From Enoplolaimus lenunculus (lineage: Eukaryota; Nematoda; Enoplea; Enoplida; Thoracostomopsidae): 64,000 nucleotides of DNA. The notes below the pieces were generated by a model that saw only the letters and a list, made by a program, of their open reading frames with translations, made no database searches and had not been told where the DNA came from. The translations under genes and the position numbers were made by a program. Every line of letters begins with the position of its first letter. Position 1 is the first letter of the stretch. The DNA lies in contig JASANG010001712.1 in NCBI GenBank assembly GCA_030248215.1, positions 62,001 to 126,000 on the forward strand. The letters run 5' to 3'. Below, in pieces: positions 36,101-47,389 of the stretch.

Positions 36101-37845
36101 CTTGGGTATACGTTTAGGTTTAGTCAACATGATGATCTCTATAGTTAAGATGGGCCCAAACTCTTAACCCAACTAAAAACAATGCATTTATCTACATTTT
36201 CGACGCTTAAATTAAGCTTTTTGCTCTCTGACGGTATGAAGAAATCGCTGCACGAAAATACTGTCTTCATCAAAAAGCATAACGTAAATTATTGCTAAGC
36301 TACAAAAACAAATTATACGTAATGCAGTATCATATGCCTTTTTGATAAATTCAGCTACAGTCGCGACAACTCTCGAACCCATAGCTTACAGACTGCACTT
36401 AGCTATGCAGCACTGTTACAGTACTTACAAGCCATATTCAATAAACATACCAACACGGTACGTGCTGCCATCTTTTACATGCACAATAACAGCAGATCGT
36501 AACGTTTGACTATCAGCGGATTGTGCTTCAACGTTTGCACCAGCCTGGATAATTGAAAAAATTTAAATTCATAAAAGCTTACACAATAAAGAGCAACTCA
36601 CCTGTCTGCTGGCCGTAGGTAAACGCCACTCGAGTTTTGTATCTGATAACCGTTTATTTTAGATGTATTAAATTTATCGCAGAGTATATGAGCTCTTCTT
36701 TGCATGGATATTTGCTATTTTATCTGACAACAAACTAGTTACAAGCTTGGATTTGACACTCGAACCTGAGGGCACTCTCGCGTCTTGTCGAAATTTTACG
36801 CTATGTCTACATTACGAGAACAAGATCTAGGCTAAGATTACATTTATTCGAAAAACCTATTCCACAAACCATTTCGCAATAAATCGAAAACCAAATTCTT
36901 CATTTTTACCTAACATTAAAAATAAAAGCCTACGGACCGGTGCCGTTCGTCATCGTCCGTTACTGAGCAGTATCGTGCACGAATTACTCATGTACTGGAT
37001 CGTATGGCAAAGGACGGTGAATTATAGCGCAAGATGGTGAGTGACCGACCGGGCCGGACGATGCCAAACGACAAGCACAACGCCACCCTAACTTAATAAA
37101 TTGTATGCTTTATTGCCTCACTTTTCGTAACAGCAATCAAAGTTGGCCTAAAGTTAAGAATACTAAAAGCTCTAAGACCCTTACTTTAATTTCACCTTTA
37201 ATAAACGTATCGTACAGTGTAGCGCTGGCACCATTGTCTTTGAATGTAACCTGTAACAAAAAAAATGCATACTGTTAATATTATGATCAATACGCTCAAC
37301 AGGTTTTACGACCGGTTTTCAACAAAGCGAATGACAGCAATTAACTGCGTTCATTTTCTCACAGTTGTTAAATACCTCAACAGCAAAGGGACTCATTATA
37401 ATAAAACCAATTGAAAAATTACAAAAAATATTACCACCTAAGAATAGCTGTAATGTATGTATACAATTGAAAGCGACCTCTTAGCTGAGCGAAAAATTAA
37501 ATGCCAATGTTACGAACAGAAGGCAAATGAAGCTTATAAAGCCTTCACCATTCTCCGCCTACAATGAAATTTTAAAAATTACTATTACCTTGCATTTAAC
37601 GCTTCGAGTTATACTTTTCACTCTCGCTTCACAATATGCACCTTTGAACTTTGCGCTAACTTCCGACCCAATTTGTAAATACGGAGGATCGTCCGATTGC
37701 TAAAACAATTAATAATAAAATTAAAAATATTTCATGCATCAATTTCACTCAATCTCGAAGTTAGTTAGCGCAATAACATCCTGTCTCCATACAAATCTAA
37801 ATACGTAACGAATTTTTAAATATCAACCAACATAACACTTACCAT
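21115..37845 (-). CDS. ARID4: ARID4A/ARID4B (RBP1) homologue, chromatin regulator
   Basis: Twenty-nine coding exons keep frame (1498 aa; human paralogues are about 1260-1310): 37845-37843, 37699-37589, 37250-37185, 36544-36451, 35838-35771, 35266-35208, 34653-34385, 34065-33957, 33617-33535, 32742-32591, 31805-31721, 31470-31376, 31117-31023, 30773-30650, 30212-29967, 29771-29430, 29067-29008, 28938-28701, 28194-28124, 27699-27261, 26542-26342, 25957-25658, 24944-24657, 24336-24183, 23549-23242, 22700-22608, 22236-22069, 21797-21663, 21155-21115. ARID4 proteins bridge RB and SIN3-HDAC complexes and bind DNA and methylated histones. Domains in order: tandem Tudor (2-114), RBB1NT (about 215-290), ARID (about 345-450), a glutamine-rich linker, chromo barrel (about 650-720), long serine-rich and basic disordered part, C-terminal coiled coil (about 1441-1490). 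I saw no LxCxE RB-binding motif. Confidence 0.95.
21663..21797 (-). other. ARID4 C-terminal coiled-coil exon
   Basis: The exon encodes EERVSLILERISQLKDAYAK followed by LDRKRKR. It lines up with the conserved C-terminal helix of human ARID4A/B (SAERI-type start, then IDRRRKR). It is the strongest anchor that the long, poorly conserved middle exons belong to the same gene. Confidence 0.9.
21879..22027. repeat. GCGCTATA MITE (family D) in ARID4 intron
   Basis: It runs from GCGCTATATTTCTTTTCGTACG to CAAAACTATAGCGC and contains GGCGCCGTACGG. It ends about 40 bp from the exon 22069-22236. Confidence 0.75.
22300..22440. repeat. Diverged family D MITE in ARID4 intron
   Basis: CGCATAGCGCCGTCCGGTG on the left faces GTACGGCGCCGGACGGCG on the right. 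The ends are less clear than in the neighbouring copy. Confidence 0.5.
22935..23170. repeat. Family C MITE in ARID4 intron
   Basis: Sequences of the GCGGTTGCAGTCACGTCCC and TTGCACTTAATTCCGC type identify the family. The element sits between ARID4 exons 23242-23549 and 22608-22700. A second copy (about 23570-23725, ending GATTGCACTTAATTCTGTC) lies just upstream of exon 23242-23549. Confidence 0.55.
24961..25150. repeat. GTAGCCA-ended MITE (family H) in ARID4 intron
   Basis: CACTGGCGTAGCCAG is faced by CATGGCTACGCCTCTG. The interior has the GAAAATTTTC-type words of this family. The left end lies about 17 bp upstream of the acceptor of exon 24657-24944. Confidence 0.5.
27761..28010. repeat. ACTTAAGT-rich MITE (family E) in ARID4 intron
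   Basis: GGCTGGGTTTCTGAAACC at the left faces GTTGGGTTTCAGCA at the right, and the arms are full of ACTTAAGT and CTTAAGT palindromes. Copies at 42371-42704 and 53029-53327 share the ends and the central sequence TCATAACAAGA. Confidence 0.8.
28262..28640. repeat. AAAC / CCAA microsatellite in ARID4 intron
   Basis: A long uninterrupted AAAC tetranucleotide run (28262 to about 28367) grades into irregular AACC, CAAC and AAAC units. The top strand has very few G or T bases. On the ARID4 sense strand this is a GTTT/GGTT-rich intron segment. The 106-codon plus-strand ORF here is a by-product. Confidence 0.9.
28701..29771 (-). other. ARID4 chromo-barrel exons
   Basis: Three exons (29771-29430, 29067-29008, 28938-28701) encode the barrel. 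Exon one ends VGQMIRVRCGLKSDKTLYK, the 60-bp middle exon ends ETDDGE, and the third contains VHYFGWNNRYDEF. The human equivalent reads VHYYGWNVRYDEW, so the usual terminal Trp of the motif is Phe here. GW and the Tyr before DE are kept. Confidence 0.9.
30650..31805 (-). other. ARID4 ARID (BRIGHT) DNA-binding domain exons
   Basis: Four exons (31805-31721, 31470-31376, 31117-31023, 30773-30650) form the ARID. RDRFVAYLYKFMDERGTPIN marks helix 1 and its turn. NLYKFYSVVARLGGFNKV follows, then NDWREVMKRM, and finally GLKAAYNRYFNNFDSFYR for the last helix. The spacing and the GTPIN and LGGF motifs agree with ARID4A/B rather than other ARID families. Confidence 0.93.
32337..32416 (-). other. tRNA-like sequence, probably a SINE head or tRNA pseudogene
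   Basis: Read on the minus strand, the 80-bp segment has a 7-bp acceptor-like stem (GCGGGCT with GGCCCGC), an A-box-like TGGTGTACTGG and a B-box-like AGTTCGATCCC at about the right distance. The T stem does not pair properly and about six extra bases separate it from the acceptor stem, so a functional tRNA is unlikely. It lies in the ARID4 intron after exon 32591-32742. No isotype is assigned. Confidence 0.45.
33535..34653 (-). other. ARID4 RBB1NT-region exons
   Basis: The end of exon 34653-34385 plus exons 34065-33957 and 33617-33535 encode GRVICVYEDLK, then KRWYPAMIVSPSA and EYFVRSFRDGRY. These match the RBB1NT domain of ARID4 (human: WYPALVISPS and LVRSF). This domain occurs essentially only in the ARID4 family, which supports the assignment strongly. 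Confidence 0.9.
34222..34384. repeat. Family G MITE abutting an ARID4 5' splice site
   Basis: TAAGCCACGTTCACACATGAA on the left faces CGTACAAATGAGACTTTACC on the right, matching the ends of the element at 58694-58975. Its right end coincides with the GTAAAG donor of ARID4 exon 34653-34385 on the minus strand. Confidence 0.65.
36930..37083. repeat. Family D MITE in ARID4 intron
   Basis: GACCGGTGCCGTTCGTCATCG on the left faces CGGGCCGGACGATGCC and CACAACGCCACC on the right. The spacing matches the other family D copies. Confidence 0.6.
37589..37845 (-). other. ARID4 start: ATG-only coding exon and first Tudor exon
   Basis: The ATG (37845-37843) is followed at once by GTAAGT, so the first coding exon contributes only the initiator methionine. 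The next exon begins QSDDPPYLQIGSEVSAK, matching the human start M-K-A-x-DEPPYLTVGTDVSAK almost from residue 1. The codon phase is 0 at both borders. Confidence 0.85.
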
Positions 37846-37899
37846 TGATCTTTTACGAAAATTTGAAAATACTGTAAACCATAAATATATGCGTTAAAA

Positions 37900-40299
37900 A
37901 TTAACACTTGGCTATAAAGGCAGAAATAACATACACAAAAAGTTTAACAATTGAGAATTGCTCCTAAAATAAAACAAATTTATATAAAACAGATAGAGTT
38001 CAAGAAAGCAACATGTTTTTATACGACATACGGTCTATATTAACTATAAGGGACACTGCATACTAAGTCAAAATCCTAAAATGTAAGCCTAAGTCTAAGC
38101 ATAAGCGTTTGCAGCCCGTTCGCGATCCAGCCTTTCCGCTTTCCAGTCCGCAGGCCCTTATAAATAACATGGGCCGAACATATACACCACTGCAGGAATA
38201 ACATCTAATTCAGAACAGGGCAATTCCACGGATGAAAATTTACTGGTAATTTTACACAAGTTATCGGCCGCAACAGTAGTACAAGCATATTCGTACGCCA
38301 AAGTGAACGCCTAAGAATGAGTTTAAACCTAAGCGAAAAATATTTTTTAAGCTTACTCTATTGCAGTCCGATGAAACACGTTTCGCGCCCTAACCTTTAC
38401 ATGTGCCGAAAGCTCAATTGTATCATCAATGTGAACATATCACAAAAAGGTGTTGTTTTAAGAAACAAAACAATTGCAATAAAATGTTAAAAACAAGCTT
38501 AAATTTCTTTTACTCGTGCGCTCGCACGTCAACATCATCTTTAAATTAAGCAACATACAACCATAGGTGTGCTATTAATTTATGCAACAAAGGGCCTTGT
38601 TACTTTTAAGGCCGTCCCGGTTTCTGGTTGGTCTGTAAAACAGTAGGCTTTCAGTCTAGACTACATTTTTTGCGTAGGCTTAGGTTTAGGAATACGTAAC
38701 ATTGACCCAACCAAGCACACTCAGAAAATCATACAAACAAACGCGACACGTCAATTTTACTGCGAAAAAAGTATCACTTATCCATAGCACAATATATTTA
38801 TTAAAAAGCACCATATAAGCAAAAATAGTTTCAATTAAACCTGGTCTGATTAAACCAGCGGAATGTATTAAATCAAAAGTAAGGGTATGAAACTATGCGA
38901 ACGCCATAAAGCTGTAAACTGTAGCTGAACAGCGTTCCACACGCACGGGCGATTGTGTTTTACTAATCTCTTTAAAAATATTAACATTTAATATTTTTAA
39001 ACAAATTATATTTGAAAGGTATGAAAATCGATGTTTAGGAAAAAAAGCAAAAATGGGTTAAATTTTGCACAACTGAAGCTGATGTTTAAATTTGCAACTC
39101 AATTTTTAATTTTAATATTTGCAGCGCTTGCATTTCCACTAGAAAACTAAAAACGAATTAATTCGTTTTGTTTAACTCAATCTCAACCGTCTAATATATC
39201 AGCACCGGTATCCAAATCACGTATGATGAACGTCTGACCTTTATTTTAAACCATTTAAGTACAAAACAACAACAATAACAACCCAAAGAAAAGTATATAA
39301 ATATAGAAAAGGGAAGGCATAGTATGAACCCGTACATTAAATATTAAGGCAAACAACTTAACATTCAAGACTCATAGCGCATTATAGTACGTATTAAAAC
39401 CAAGTACATACAAAAAACAAGTGATACGATGCACCCAGATTACATTTAGGGATGAAAATAACGAATGTTAATGTCAGAACCAAAATTACGATTACATCTT
39501 AACGCTTACAGTCAGAAATATACTCTTTAAAAATATGCCGTAAATTACTTCGTTCCCTAAACAACCAAGACACTGTTGTTTTCGTAAAATTTCAAAAACG
39601 TTTGATTTTCTTTAATTTTTAAATCATCCTAAAGCAACTTTATACCACTATAATTATTTTGTCTTTGCAACAAAACATATGCGTCGTTTTGACCACCCAG
39701 CAGCAACTACAACCACAGAGGATGAATCAACACCAAAGAGATCAAGGAACCCCTAACCAACTGGTCAAGAAATAAAATACAAGTAAACCAAACACAGAAG
39801 CAACGAAAAGGTTCCTCTCGGCGTGAGTTATGCCATGAAACCAGAGTAGCAATAAAAGTTCAGATTCGATTTCACATTTGGCAAAAATTGAAAGCTCCGA
39901 ATCGGATTCAGTTTTCTTTCAACGCCCGGAAATACATATTTTGGTTTTTGGAATTCGGTTAGAACAGACTAAACAATTTTTTTCGGAAATATTTAACACT
40001 TGCGTTTAGACCAGAATTCATGTTTTAATACATTCGACGTTCGTTCATATTAAGAAATTCACATATTTCTATTGTCTGCATAACATTAGGTTTGTTAAGT
40101 CGATGTGTCATACGCATACAAATATAATTTTATGCAGTACCTTAATCTGAATGAAGGGATTTTTCAAAGTCGAGATTCAAATTCGGGTTCGGCAAACTTG
40201 AAATGGGTTCCGAATCGTTCAAATGGTAATTCTGTGCCACCTTACCTCAAACTACCGCTAACCTGCCTCAGACCTAAACTTCTTCCCAAAGCCAATTAT
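37900..40299. other. Spacer between the transporter and ARID4, with TTAGGC elements
   Basis: No gene seen in about 2.4 kb. A TTAGGC/GCCTAA-rich fragment lies at about 38075-38180. Another family A-like stretch is at about 38215-38415, and a subfamily A' element at about 38590-38706 (TTACTTTTAAGGCCGTC end). The part next to 37845 should contain the ARID4 promoter. Confidence 0.45.
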
Positions 40300-43200
40300 T
40301 TAACCTTCAACCACTGCGCCACTCTGTAATGCTCGTGACAACCCAAACAACAACGCTACCCCTACAGATACTATAAAGTTCAAAACCAGTATGAACCCTC
40401 GATAACATTCTACCCCGTTCGGACAAACCATCCGAGGCACGTCAACCGCGTGCATCAACCCTGCAGTCGTCTGTGAATAATACATTAAGGCAAAGCCGGC
40501 CCATAGGACAAGCGAACCTGACCCCCACAAAAACAACAATACCGCCCAATTAACCCCCAAACGTCTCGTCCCAAATCTTTCACCAACTAACACTGGCATA
40601 ATAGACATACAGGCACCAAGCATAATACCACTGAACGTACCCAATAAACACAACAACACCACTGATTCTTGTCTGATGCTTTCAGATTCAACGTTGACCC
40701 ACGAAAATATCGACACCGAAATCAAGGTTACCAAATATCCAACCGCAGCAAAAATCAACCAATTCACTCGAGGACACGACCGACTCAAAAAATCCGTAAC
40801 AGACCCAGTTAGCAATGAGCTTAAACTGCTCGAGGTTGTAAATAGCAAAATTGCCGGTACAACAAAATGCGATGCATTCATTGACTGTAACATTTTCGGT
40901 AAACATAACATAACAGCTAACGCAGGGCAAGCGTTACCGATAAACGACCATAACATGAGATGAAATAACGGACAACAACAAATCATAAATCCACGTGGGT
41001 ACAAAGAGCTGTTGGCTGGTGAGAGAGACTGAGGCGAAGGTGTTGTATTGATAGCTGGCAAGCTAGCATTCGCCACTACAGATTGCCGGAAAGGTCCGCG
41101 GCCACGCCGTCCTATAATATTATTCAGCGCGTTATAAAACGAACTTTTCCAACTCTCTCCCTTAGTAAAAATACAATCCGTCTAGTTTCCTTAACTTGAA
41201 TTAATTTATCATTCATTCAACTCCTCAGATTTTCTCAGTCTAATACCAACAAAACCTCACGAAACATACTACCAGACCTTCCAATATTTCCCATAAAAAC
41301 AAACCGAGGTAGGATTAAGAGTGGAGCTGTGCTCTTCTTGACGTCCGCAACCATTCGTCTCATGACGTCTGGCGCCATCCGTCACCAGCACTGCACAGTC
41401 GGTTCACACGTACCACAACGCATGGTGAATAACTGCAGTGACGAACGGTGACAGATAGTGCCGTACCGGCGACGGACGGCGCCGTACAAGTATAGCGCAA
41501 GCCCAACGGATGGAAATTTTAACATTTGCAACTCGATAACTTTATCATGACAACGTGGTTTTGCATAACATTGTAGGGTAAGGTTAACGCAAAATTTATC
41601 CCTTTAAATAGCGCAAAATTCAAGCCACTACATAATATAATCTCTATAACAGCATATATAACGACACTACCACAGCAAGTGCTGCATTTCATAATTTACA
41701 TCAATCCATTTATTGCTGGCATAAGATGCAAAAGCCTCATAATGTAACATTCTGCAAAATTTCTGCAGTCTATACATGATTAACATTAACATTAAACAGG
41801 AACACAGTCAGGATTTCAGAAAGAATGGGATCATCTTTATATTTATAAAATTCAAAAAACAGTATTTGTTTGCTTGCCAACTGACAATTTAGTAAAATCT
41901 TATAAATAAAAAACACAAACGGAGCAGTTTTGACTATTTAAACCCACCTCTGACCACATTCGTGACCATAAATTACAACATTTTTAAATAACTTTCAAAT
42001 ACTTACTTTGAACACCCACAGGTTCCGGCATTTCACCAGATGACATCGGTCCGTCCGCACTCGACTCAGACAATCGACTTACACCCTCGTTATCTTCAGA
42101 ATACTCAAGTGCCTGAACAAATCACAAGAAAAGTACACTAACTAAATGCATTGCTCCGCTAAATTATAAGGGTATGTGGAGCTATAGTTTTTTGGCAATT
42201 TTACTGTCATCCGACGCCGTCCCTCGCCGTTCAGTATTATAGTCCGCTAACTGTTTACGTAAAATACCGAACGGTGGCGGACGGCGAAAACGACAAATAT
42301 AGCGCCACCTTAAGTTTTCAATCGAAAAGCGGTCACAATCTTTAATTATGTACACTTATGAAACATTGGCATGGTTTTTGAAATCTTACTTAAGTATTTA
42401 CTTAATTATACTTAAGTATAAGTGATGTACTTGAGTGGGCTTATAGACGTGAAATGCAAGCCATTGCCATAACAAGAAAATAATAATATATTTTTATAAA
42501 GAAGTTACCGTGACTCTTCAATTCCAACTATACCAAGGTTAGTAATGTCTGAACTGTTACTCTGTAATACATCAAATTTAGTCAGCGACTTAAGTATATG
42601 CTTAACTTAACTACGCTTTTAAAAACAACAAAATGGTTAATTAATTACCTACTTAGCGCGCACAGAAGTACTAAGCCGCACTTCTGTAGTGTTTTCGAAA
42701 ACCAATCATGATGTCAGCAAAGTAGGCATGTTGTAAAAGGTTCCTTTCAACAATCCTAACAAAACTATAATTATAGCAAAAAATATATATGCAAAAAACG
42801 CGAATGCATATAGAATAACTTCGTCTAAAATCTTGTGTCCTACCAACCGTGTACTCACCTCTGAAGACTGATCGCCACACTCCCGTGAAATTCGAACCAC
42901 ACTGCGCCTTGCCGGTACAGCGCGGGCTCTTGCTGCCCCCCACGACTCTGATATCAACCTTGAAGTATCATCATCCTCTCCCTCTGCTGGCTTAAGTCGT
43001 CGTATTGTAAACAGCGCAATAAACCCCAACAACGCGTGTGCAGTAACCATAAACAATAATATGCATTCAAGATCGCTACGATCTTCATGCCATGATTGCG
43101 GATGAAAACGAAATAACGATTTGTACAGCAGTACAATAAACCCAGTGCCAAATAAGTATCCTGAATGTAAGAAGCCTAAAACCATAATGGTATTTTCCAT

Positions 43201-45330
43201 ATCATGTATCATTTTCCAGGGTGCAGAGCGGAACAGGATTATACCGGGATCGGGATCGGAACAGGAAATTAGGTGTCAGTTAGCTGTCGCATGAACAAAC
43301 TGCCGATGATTTTTGGTTTTGTAAAAGCTAAACTACAATCAATTACTGATAAGTTAACTGATAGAAATCAACTTAATAGATAATACAGAATTACTATGCA
43401 ACTTATCACATGAAGTAGGATAAAAATTAAAACTTCAACTTTTCGATTCTGATTGATTATAGAACCGGAATCGAAACTCGTTTTGATCGGAATTCTAATC
43501 GGAATCGAAATTACGGTTACACCCAGCGATTTTTACTGAAGTAACTTAAAAAACAACAATTTCAATAATGTCAGTCACATGCCTACCGATAACACGTCCT
43601 TGAGCAGAAGATGAAAAATTTCGCACCGAAGTTATCAGCGCAGTTTTGTACAAATACGAGCCACCGTGACCTGCAAAAAGAAGATATTAAAACTGCATAA
43701 AAAATTAAAGTCCATATCAGTAACTATACATATATACAATATAGCATTTAGCATGAATACGTAGCATTTTCCAAGAAACTACCGTATATAAAACGTAAAC
43801 GTGGTTCAAAAACATATTTCCAAACACCACTATGCACCGACCAAATATCTTGTGAAAGATACTTTCTGCAAATCATGCTCAGGACTGTGATAGACCGAAA
43901 TTACGTTTTTTTGGGAAATAAAAGCTAATTGGTTTGCAAAATATAATTCATGCTAAAACTACACGTAAACACCTGACACAACAGGTCTGAAAAATTAATC
44001 ACTTGCCTGCAATAAAATAGCAAAATCCAAGTATGTATGCGTGATTATGAATGTAGGAGCGTACTTTGATTGCACTGTATAATGTCGCATATCCCAACGG
44101 TGGAAGTATGAAACTAAAATACTTAAAGGTATAATAAAAATAAATCAGCTGCAAACTGACACAATTTTTTCCAAACCTAATTGTTTAGTAACAAAACGAC
44201 AATTAATAAACATTATATAATATATATTAGAGCTGCTCGGAACCGCGGCCAGAAAGTGGTGGCGGGGCCGGGGCCTACAATGAAAACATGTGGCTAAATT
44301 GTATGTTAATTTTACTATACTGTTGTTTTATTAAATTTTATTGTACTTTAATTTTTATACGTATATATCTCTACCTTAAAACGGAATGAGAATGAGAACG
44401 TGCTTCTGTTGTTACTCTACGTAGTTCCATAAATTATACAGTATACCATCAATACGACCAGACACATATCTATTTGTCGTATAGGTATATAAGCAGAAAA
44501 CAGCATCGTATGTCACGCTGACACTTCAAGCGATTGATCTCGCTTTCTATACGTGTGAATATGTATTTTTCGAGCGTCTTATGAATGGGTTTTTATTACA
44601 GCAAGCAAGAATCTTAGCCGCGCCCCCGGCACAAATCCTGGCCCTGAGACAGCTATAAACCTGACCTGATTACGTTTAAAATGAATGGTCCTCGTTTTTT
44701 GTGGATCCATGCACCAGGAAATCCAGCGGTTGAGCCAAGAACGCCCGCGGAAAATATTGCAGCACCTGAAACGTAAATCTAACTCAATACAATAGGACCT
44801 TACATTGAATTAATATGCTAATTACTATGCTTGCATTTTATAAACCATAGCATAAATCGGATTCTTGTCACTCAATACGTAACTAAACCAAAACATTCAG
44901 CAGCTGGTGACGCCTGACTACACTGAAAGAATGGTTTACGGTGGTGGCGTATGCCACATTAGGTCGGCGTGGGTGGCTATTCAACCCTCCTTATCAGGCA
45001 TAATGGACGCCTTGTGCACTTGAGTTCGTTTCTATGGCACCAGCCGCTGCGTCTGGGAGGCAGGATGCGCATGGGCTGCCTATCCCTTGGCACCCCGCAA
45101 ATGATTACATACTGGGAAATCTTAAAATTTGCATTCTGAGTACAATACAAAATCAAATCGAAAGTACCTTGTGTTCGTGTGAAATTAAAGGCATACAAAA
45201 GGTCATCTTCAAACGAAGTAAATGAAAAAATTGTTCCAGTTAAACACATTCCAACGAAACCAACAAGCAAACATAACAACCGCAATACTTTCCATGAATC
45301 AAATATTGTGCAACACCCTCTTACATCCAT
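40300..45330 (-). CDS. Nodulin-like major facilitator superfamily transporter
   Basis: Seven exons keep frame (562 aa): 45330-45168, 44765-44674, 44121-44007, 43670-43587, 43175-42859, 42112-42007, 41111-40300. There are about six hydrophobic helices before and six after a charged cytosolic loop (about residues 215-305). The N-terminal half carries the signature of the nodulin-like branch: GTIFSFTSFEDDL then TRTQ, SAGVLGSTAGFPGAW, and ALITSVRNFSSSAQGRVIGF (compare plant and fungal TNVRNFP...RGTVVG). Members are proposed to move small organic solutes across plasma or organelle membranes; the substrate cannot be told. The third intron appears to use a GC donor (G|GCAAGT). The last exon encodes all six C-terminal helices, unlike the finely split first half. 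Confidence 0.85.
41323..41505. repeat. Family D MITE in the transporter intron
   Basis: GACGTCTGGCGCCATCCGTCACC on the left and GACGGACGGCGCCGTAC plus TATAGCGC on the right are inverted. It lies in the intron before the last exon. Confidence 0.65.
42178..42313. repeat. Family D MITE in the transporter intron
   Basis: GGAGCTATAGTTTTTTGGC and GACGCCGTCCCTCGCCGT are matched by GGCGGACGGCG and AAATATAGCGCCACC. It is followed closely by a family E element. Confidence 0.7.
42371..42704. repeat. ACTTAAGT MITE (family E) in the transporter intron
   Basis: ATGGTTTTTGAAATCTTACT faces GTTTTCGAAAACCA. Between them lie CTTAAGTA words and the sequence GCCATTGCCATAACAAGA, shared with the copies at 27761-28010 and 53029-53327. 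Confidence 0.75.
43217..43526. repeat. hAT-like MITE, CAGGGTGCAGAGCGGAAC end
   Basis: It starts CAGGGTGCAGAGCGGAACAG just upstream (minus sense) of the transporter exon 43175-42859 and ends near ATTACGGTTACACCC. The interior has several GGGATCGGGATCGGAAC/GGAATCG words. The end resembles family I, but the interior is different. Confidence 0.5.
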
Positions 45331-47389
45331 TACCTATCTGAAACGTTTAACAGAGTCAATAACATAAATTTAAATAAACTAAGAAGATCTTTTGACTTCT
45401 GTATAAGCAGGATCGCTAAAAAAGCCATTTATATTACAAAAAACATTGATTTTAAAAACTACACCTCCAAAAAATATCTTTCACTAGCTACGTAAATATA
45501 TGCCTAAAACTAATATAGAGAAGAATTCTATAGCTATCCAAAACTATCCAAAGTCTAGAGTATTTCTGCAGCATCTAAGAAGCTAGTAACATACACATGA
45601 CCCAGTGTTAGATTAAGGCCCTACAACCGCTTTGCTCCGACATGACGAGGTCCTTTTATACTTATTAGTCGGTATTTAACATTAATAAGTAGTGATGTTA
45701 ATCGATGTTGCCAAAAAACGGTGCCTTGAGAATATTAACTTGACTGGAAAAGGCATTTTTATAAAACTTTCCAGGTTATAAACCTCATTCGCTTCGGTTG
45801 CCAAGAGAAATTTTACGTTGAACGTATATAGTACATCTCACATACAAAAAATTTACCCTCCTGTCGTTCATTCAAGGTTGAGAGCTCAGCAAACAAACTA
45901 TTAGGGGGTTTTTCCCCTTTACGAAAAATTAGAAAAAATGAAAAAACAGAAAAATTCTTTTATAAATATGCATTATATAATTTAATAGCAAATACTTGCG
46001 TTTTAATAATACACATACAAAATCGCGAGAAAAACTGCAAGAAAATGCAATGTATAAATTAGAACTTTAATAATGTCAAGTCTATTAGCTTAAAATAGTG
46101 CTTAAGAAACAATTTATAAAAGTTAAAACATATTCCCTGGCAAGATAAGTAAAGCTTTCTTAATATAGTTTTAGTATTAAGTATATACCAATTTTTTACA
46201 TTGTGGTGTTTCATAGGCTTGCGTTTATGACTGTTTGATTGGATACACTAGATTTATTTTCACACCAGACTTAAGCATATATTAAACTTCATTATTTTAT
46301 ATTGAAACACGAGCGCATGTTTTTCAATTTTTTTCCAAGATTTCCGGAAAACCACGAAACGTCGACCGCAGCGTTTCGGTGGCATTTATTGTTTTAAGCA
46401 ATTTTTTGCTTTGCGTGAGAGATAGAATGTCAGGTTTAGGAACTTTTTTATTGACAAAATATATTTATTGCTTAACTGGAACGAACCAGCTGTTGGAGGT
46501 GGTGTGCGCTATTAAAGAATTGGGAGGTCTGGCTCACTGCGGCCTTTAACCATAATGTTTGTTTTGTTATTTTTTTTTATTTTTTATATTTGCACCGCAG
46601 CAAAATATCGGATTTGCTACCAGTGTTAATATTAGGAAACGCGTACATAAGTGCCATTTTTAGGTCTTAGCCATATTATTTATATTTATCTGTGTTGTTG
46701 AGTTAGTGCTGAGGGTTGATGTTATTTTAATGTTTACGGTATACAGTTTTGAATTTGTACCTAACAGCCACATCTTATCTCAATTTTATAGCGTTTACAT
46801 GTTAATTATTCTGTTGATTGTGTACATGTTGTATGGTCGAATGAGGCTATTGCTAATTTTAGGGCGGTAAACTAGCGTATAACCCGACAACGATTTTTAC
46901 CGGAAACGGATATCCGGTTTCACACTGGCCGTGTAAAGTCTAAAACAAAGCTTAAGCCTTGCACAAGGAAAAATTGGTCTAAAATTTAAGCCTCTTTTAT
47001 TGCCGCCTTGTAAGAAAGCAGGCAGTAGCTGATCCAGAGTGGGGCGGGCGGGCGTACGCCCCACGTCAGAAATCTTTTGTTATAAAACGGTAAGGTGTCT
47101 TACACTTTTCTCCCTCACAACTTTTTTGTGATATAATGATAATGTCCCTACATTACAATTTGCTTCCTCAGAAATTTTTTGCGACCTTACAATTTTCCTC
47201 CTCATAAAACGTTTTTGTTGAAAAATGTCGTTTCAAGTCATTTAGCAGCAGCCTTTCAGAAATTTCTGGATCGGCCGCTGAAAGCGGGGCATCACTTAAA
47301 GTTAAAACGGGCTGATGTTTGCACGATCTAGCTTAATGTGGTTCTTTCTCCTTGAAACGTAAAACGATCATGTATATATTGTTCGAAAG

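Noticed and set aside
36600-36655. Possible extra ARID4 mini-exon (AG..GTGAG borders)
   Set aside because: The exons at 37250-37185 and 36544-36451 already join in phase and align without a gap to the human Tudor region, so inclusion would insert foreign sequence.
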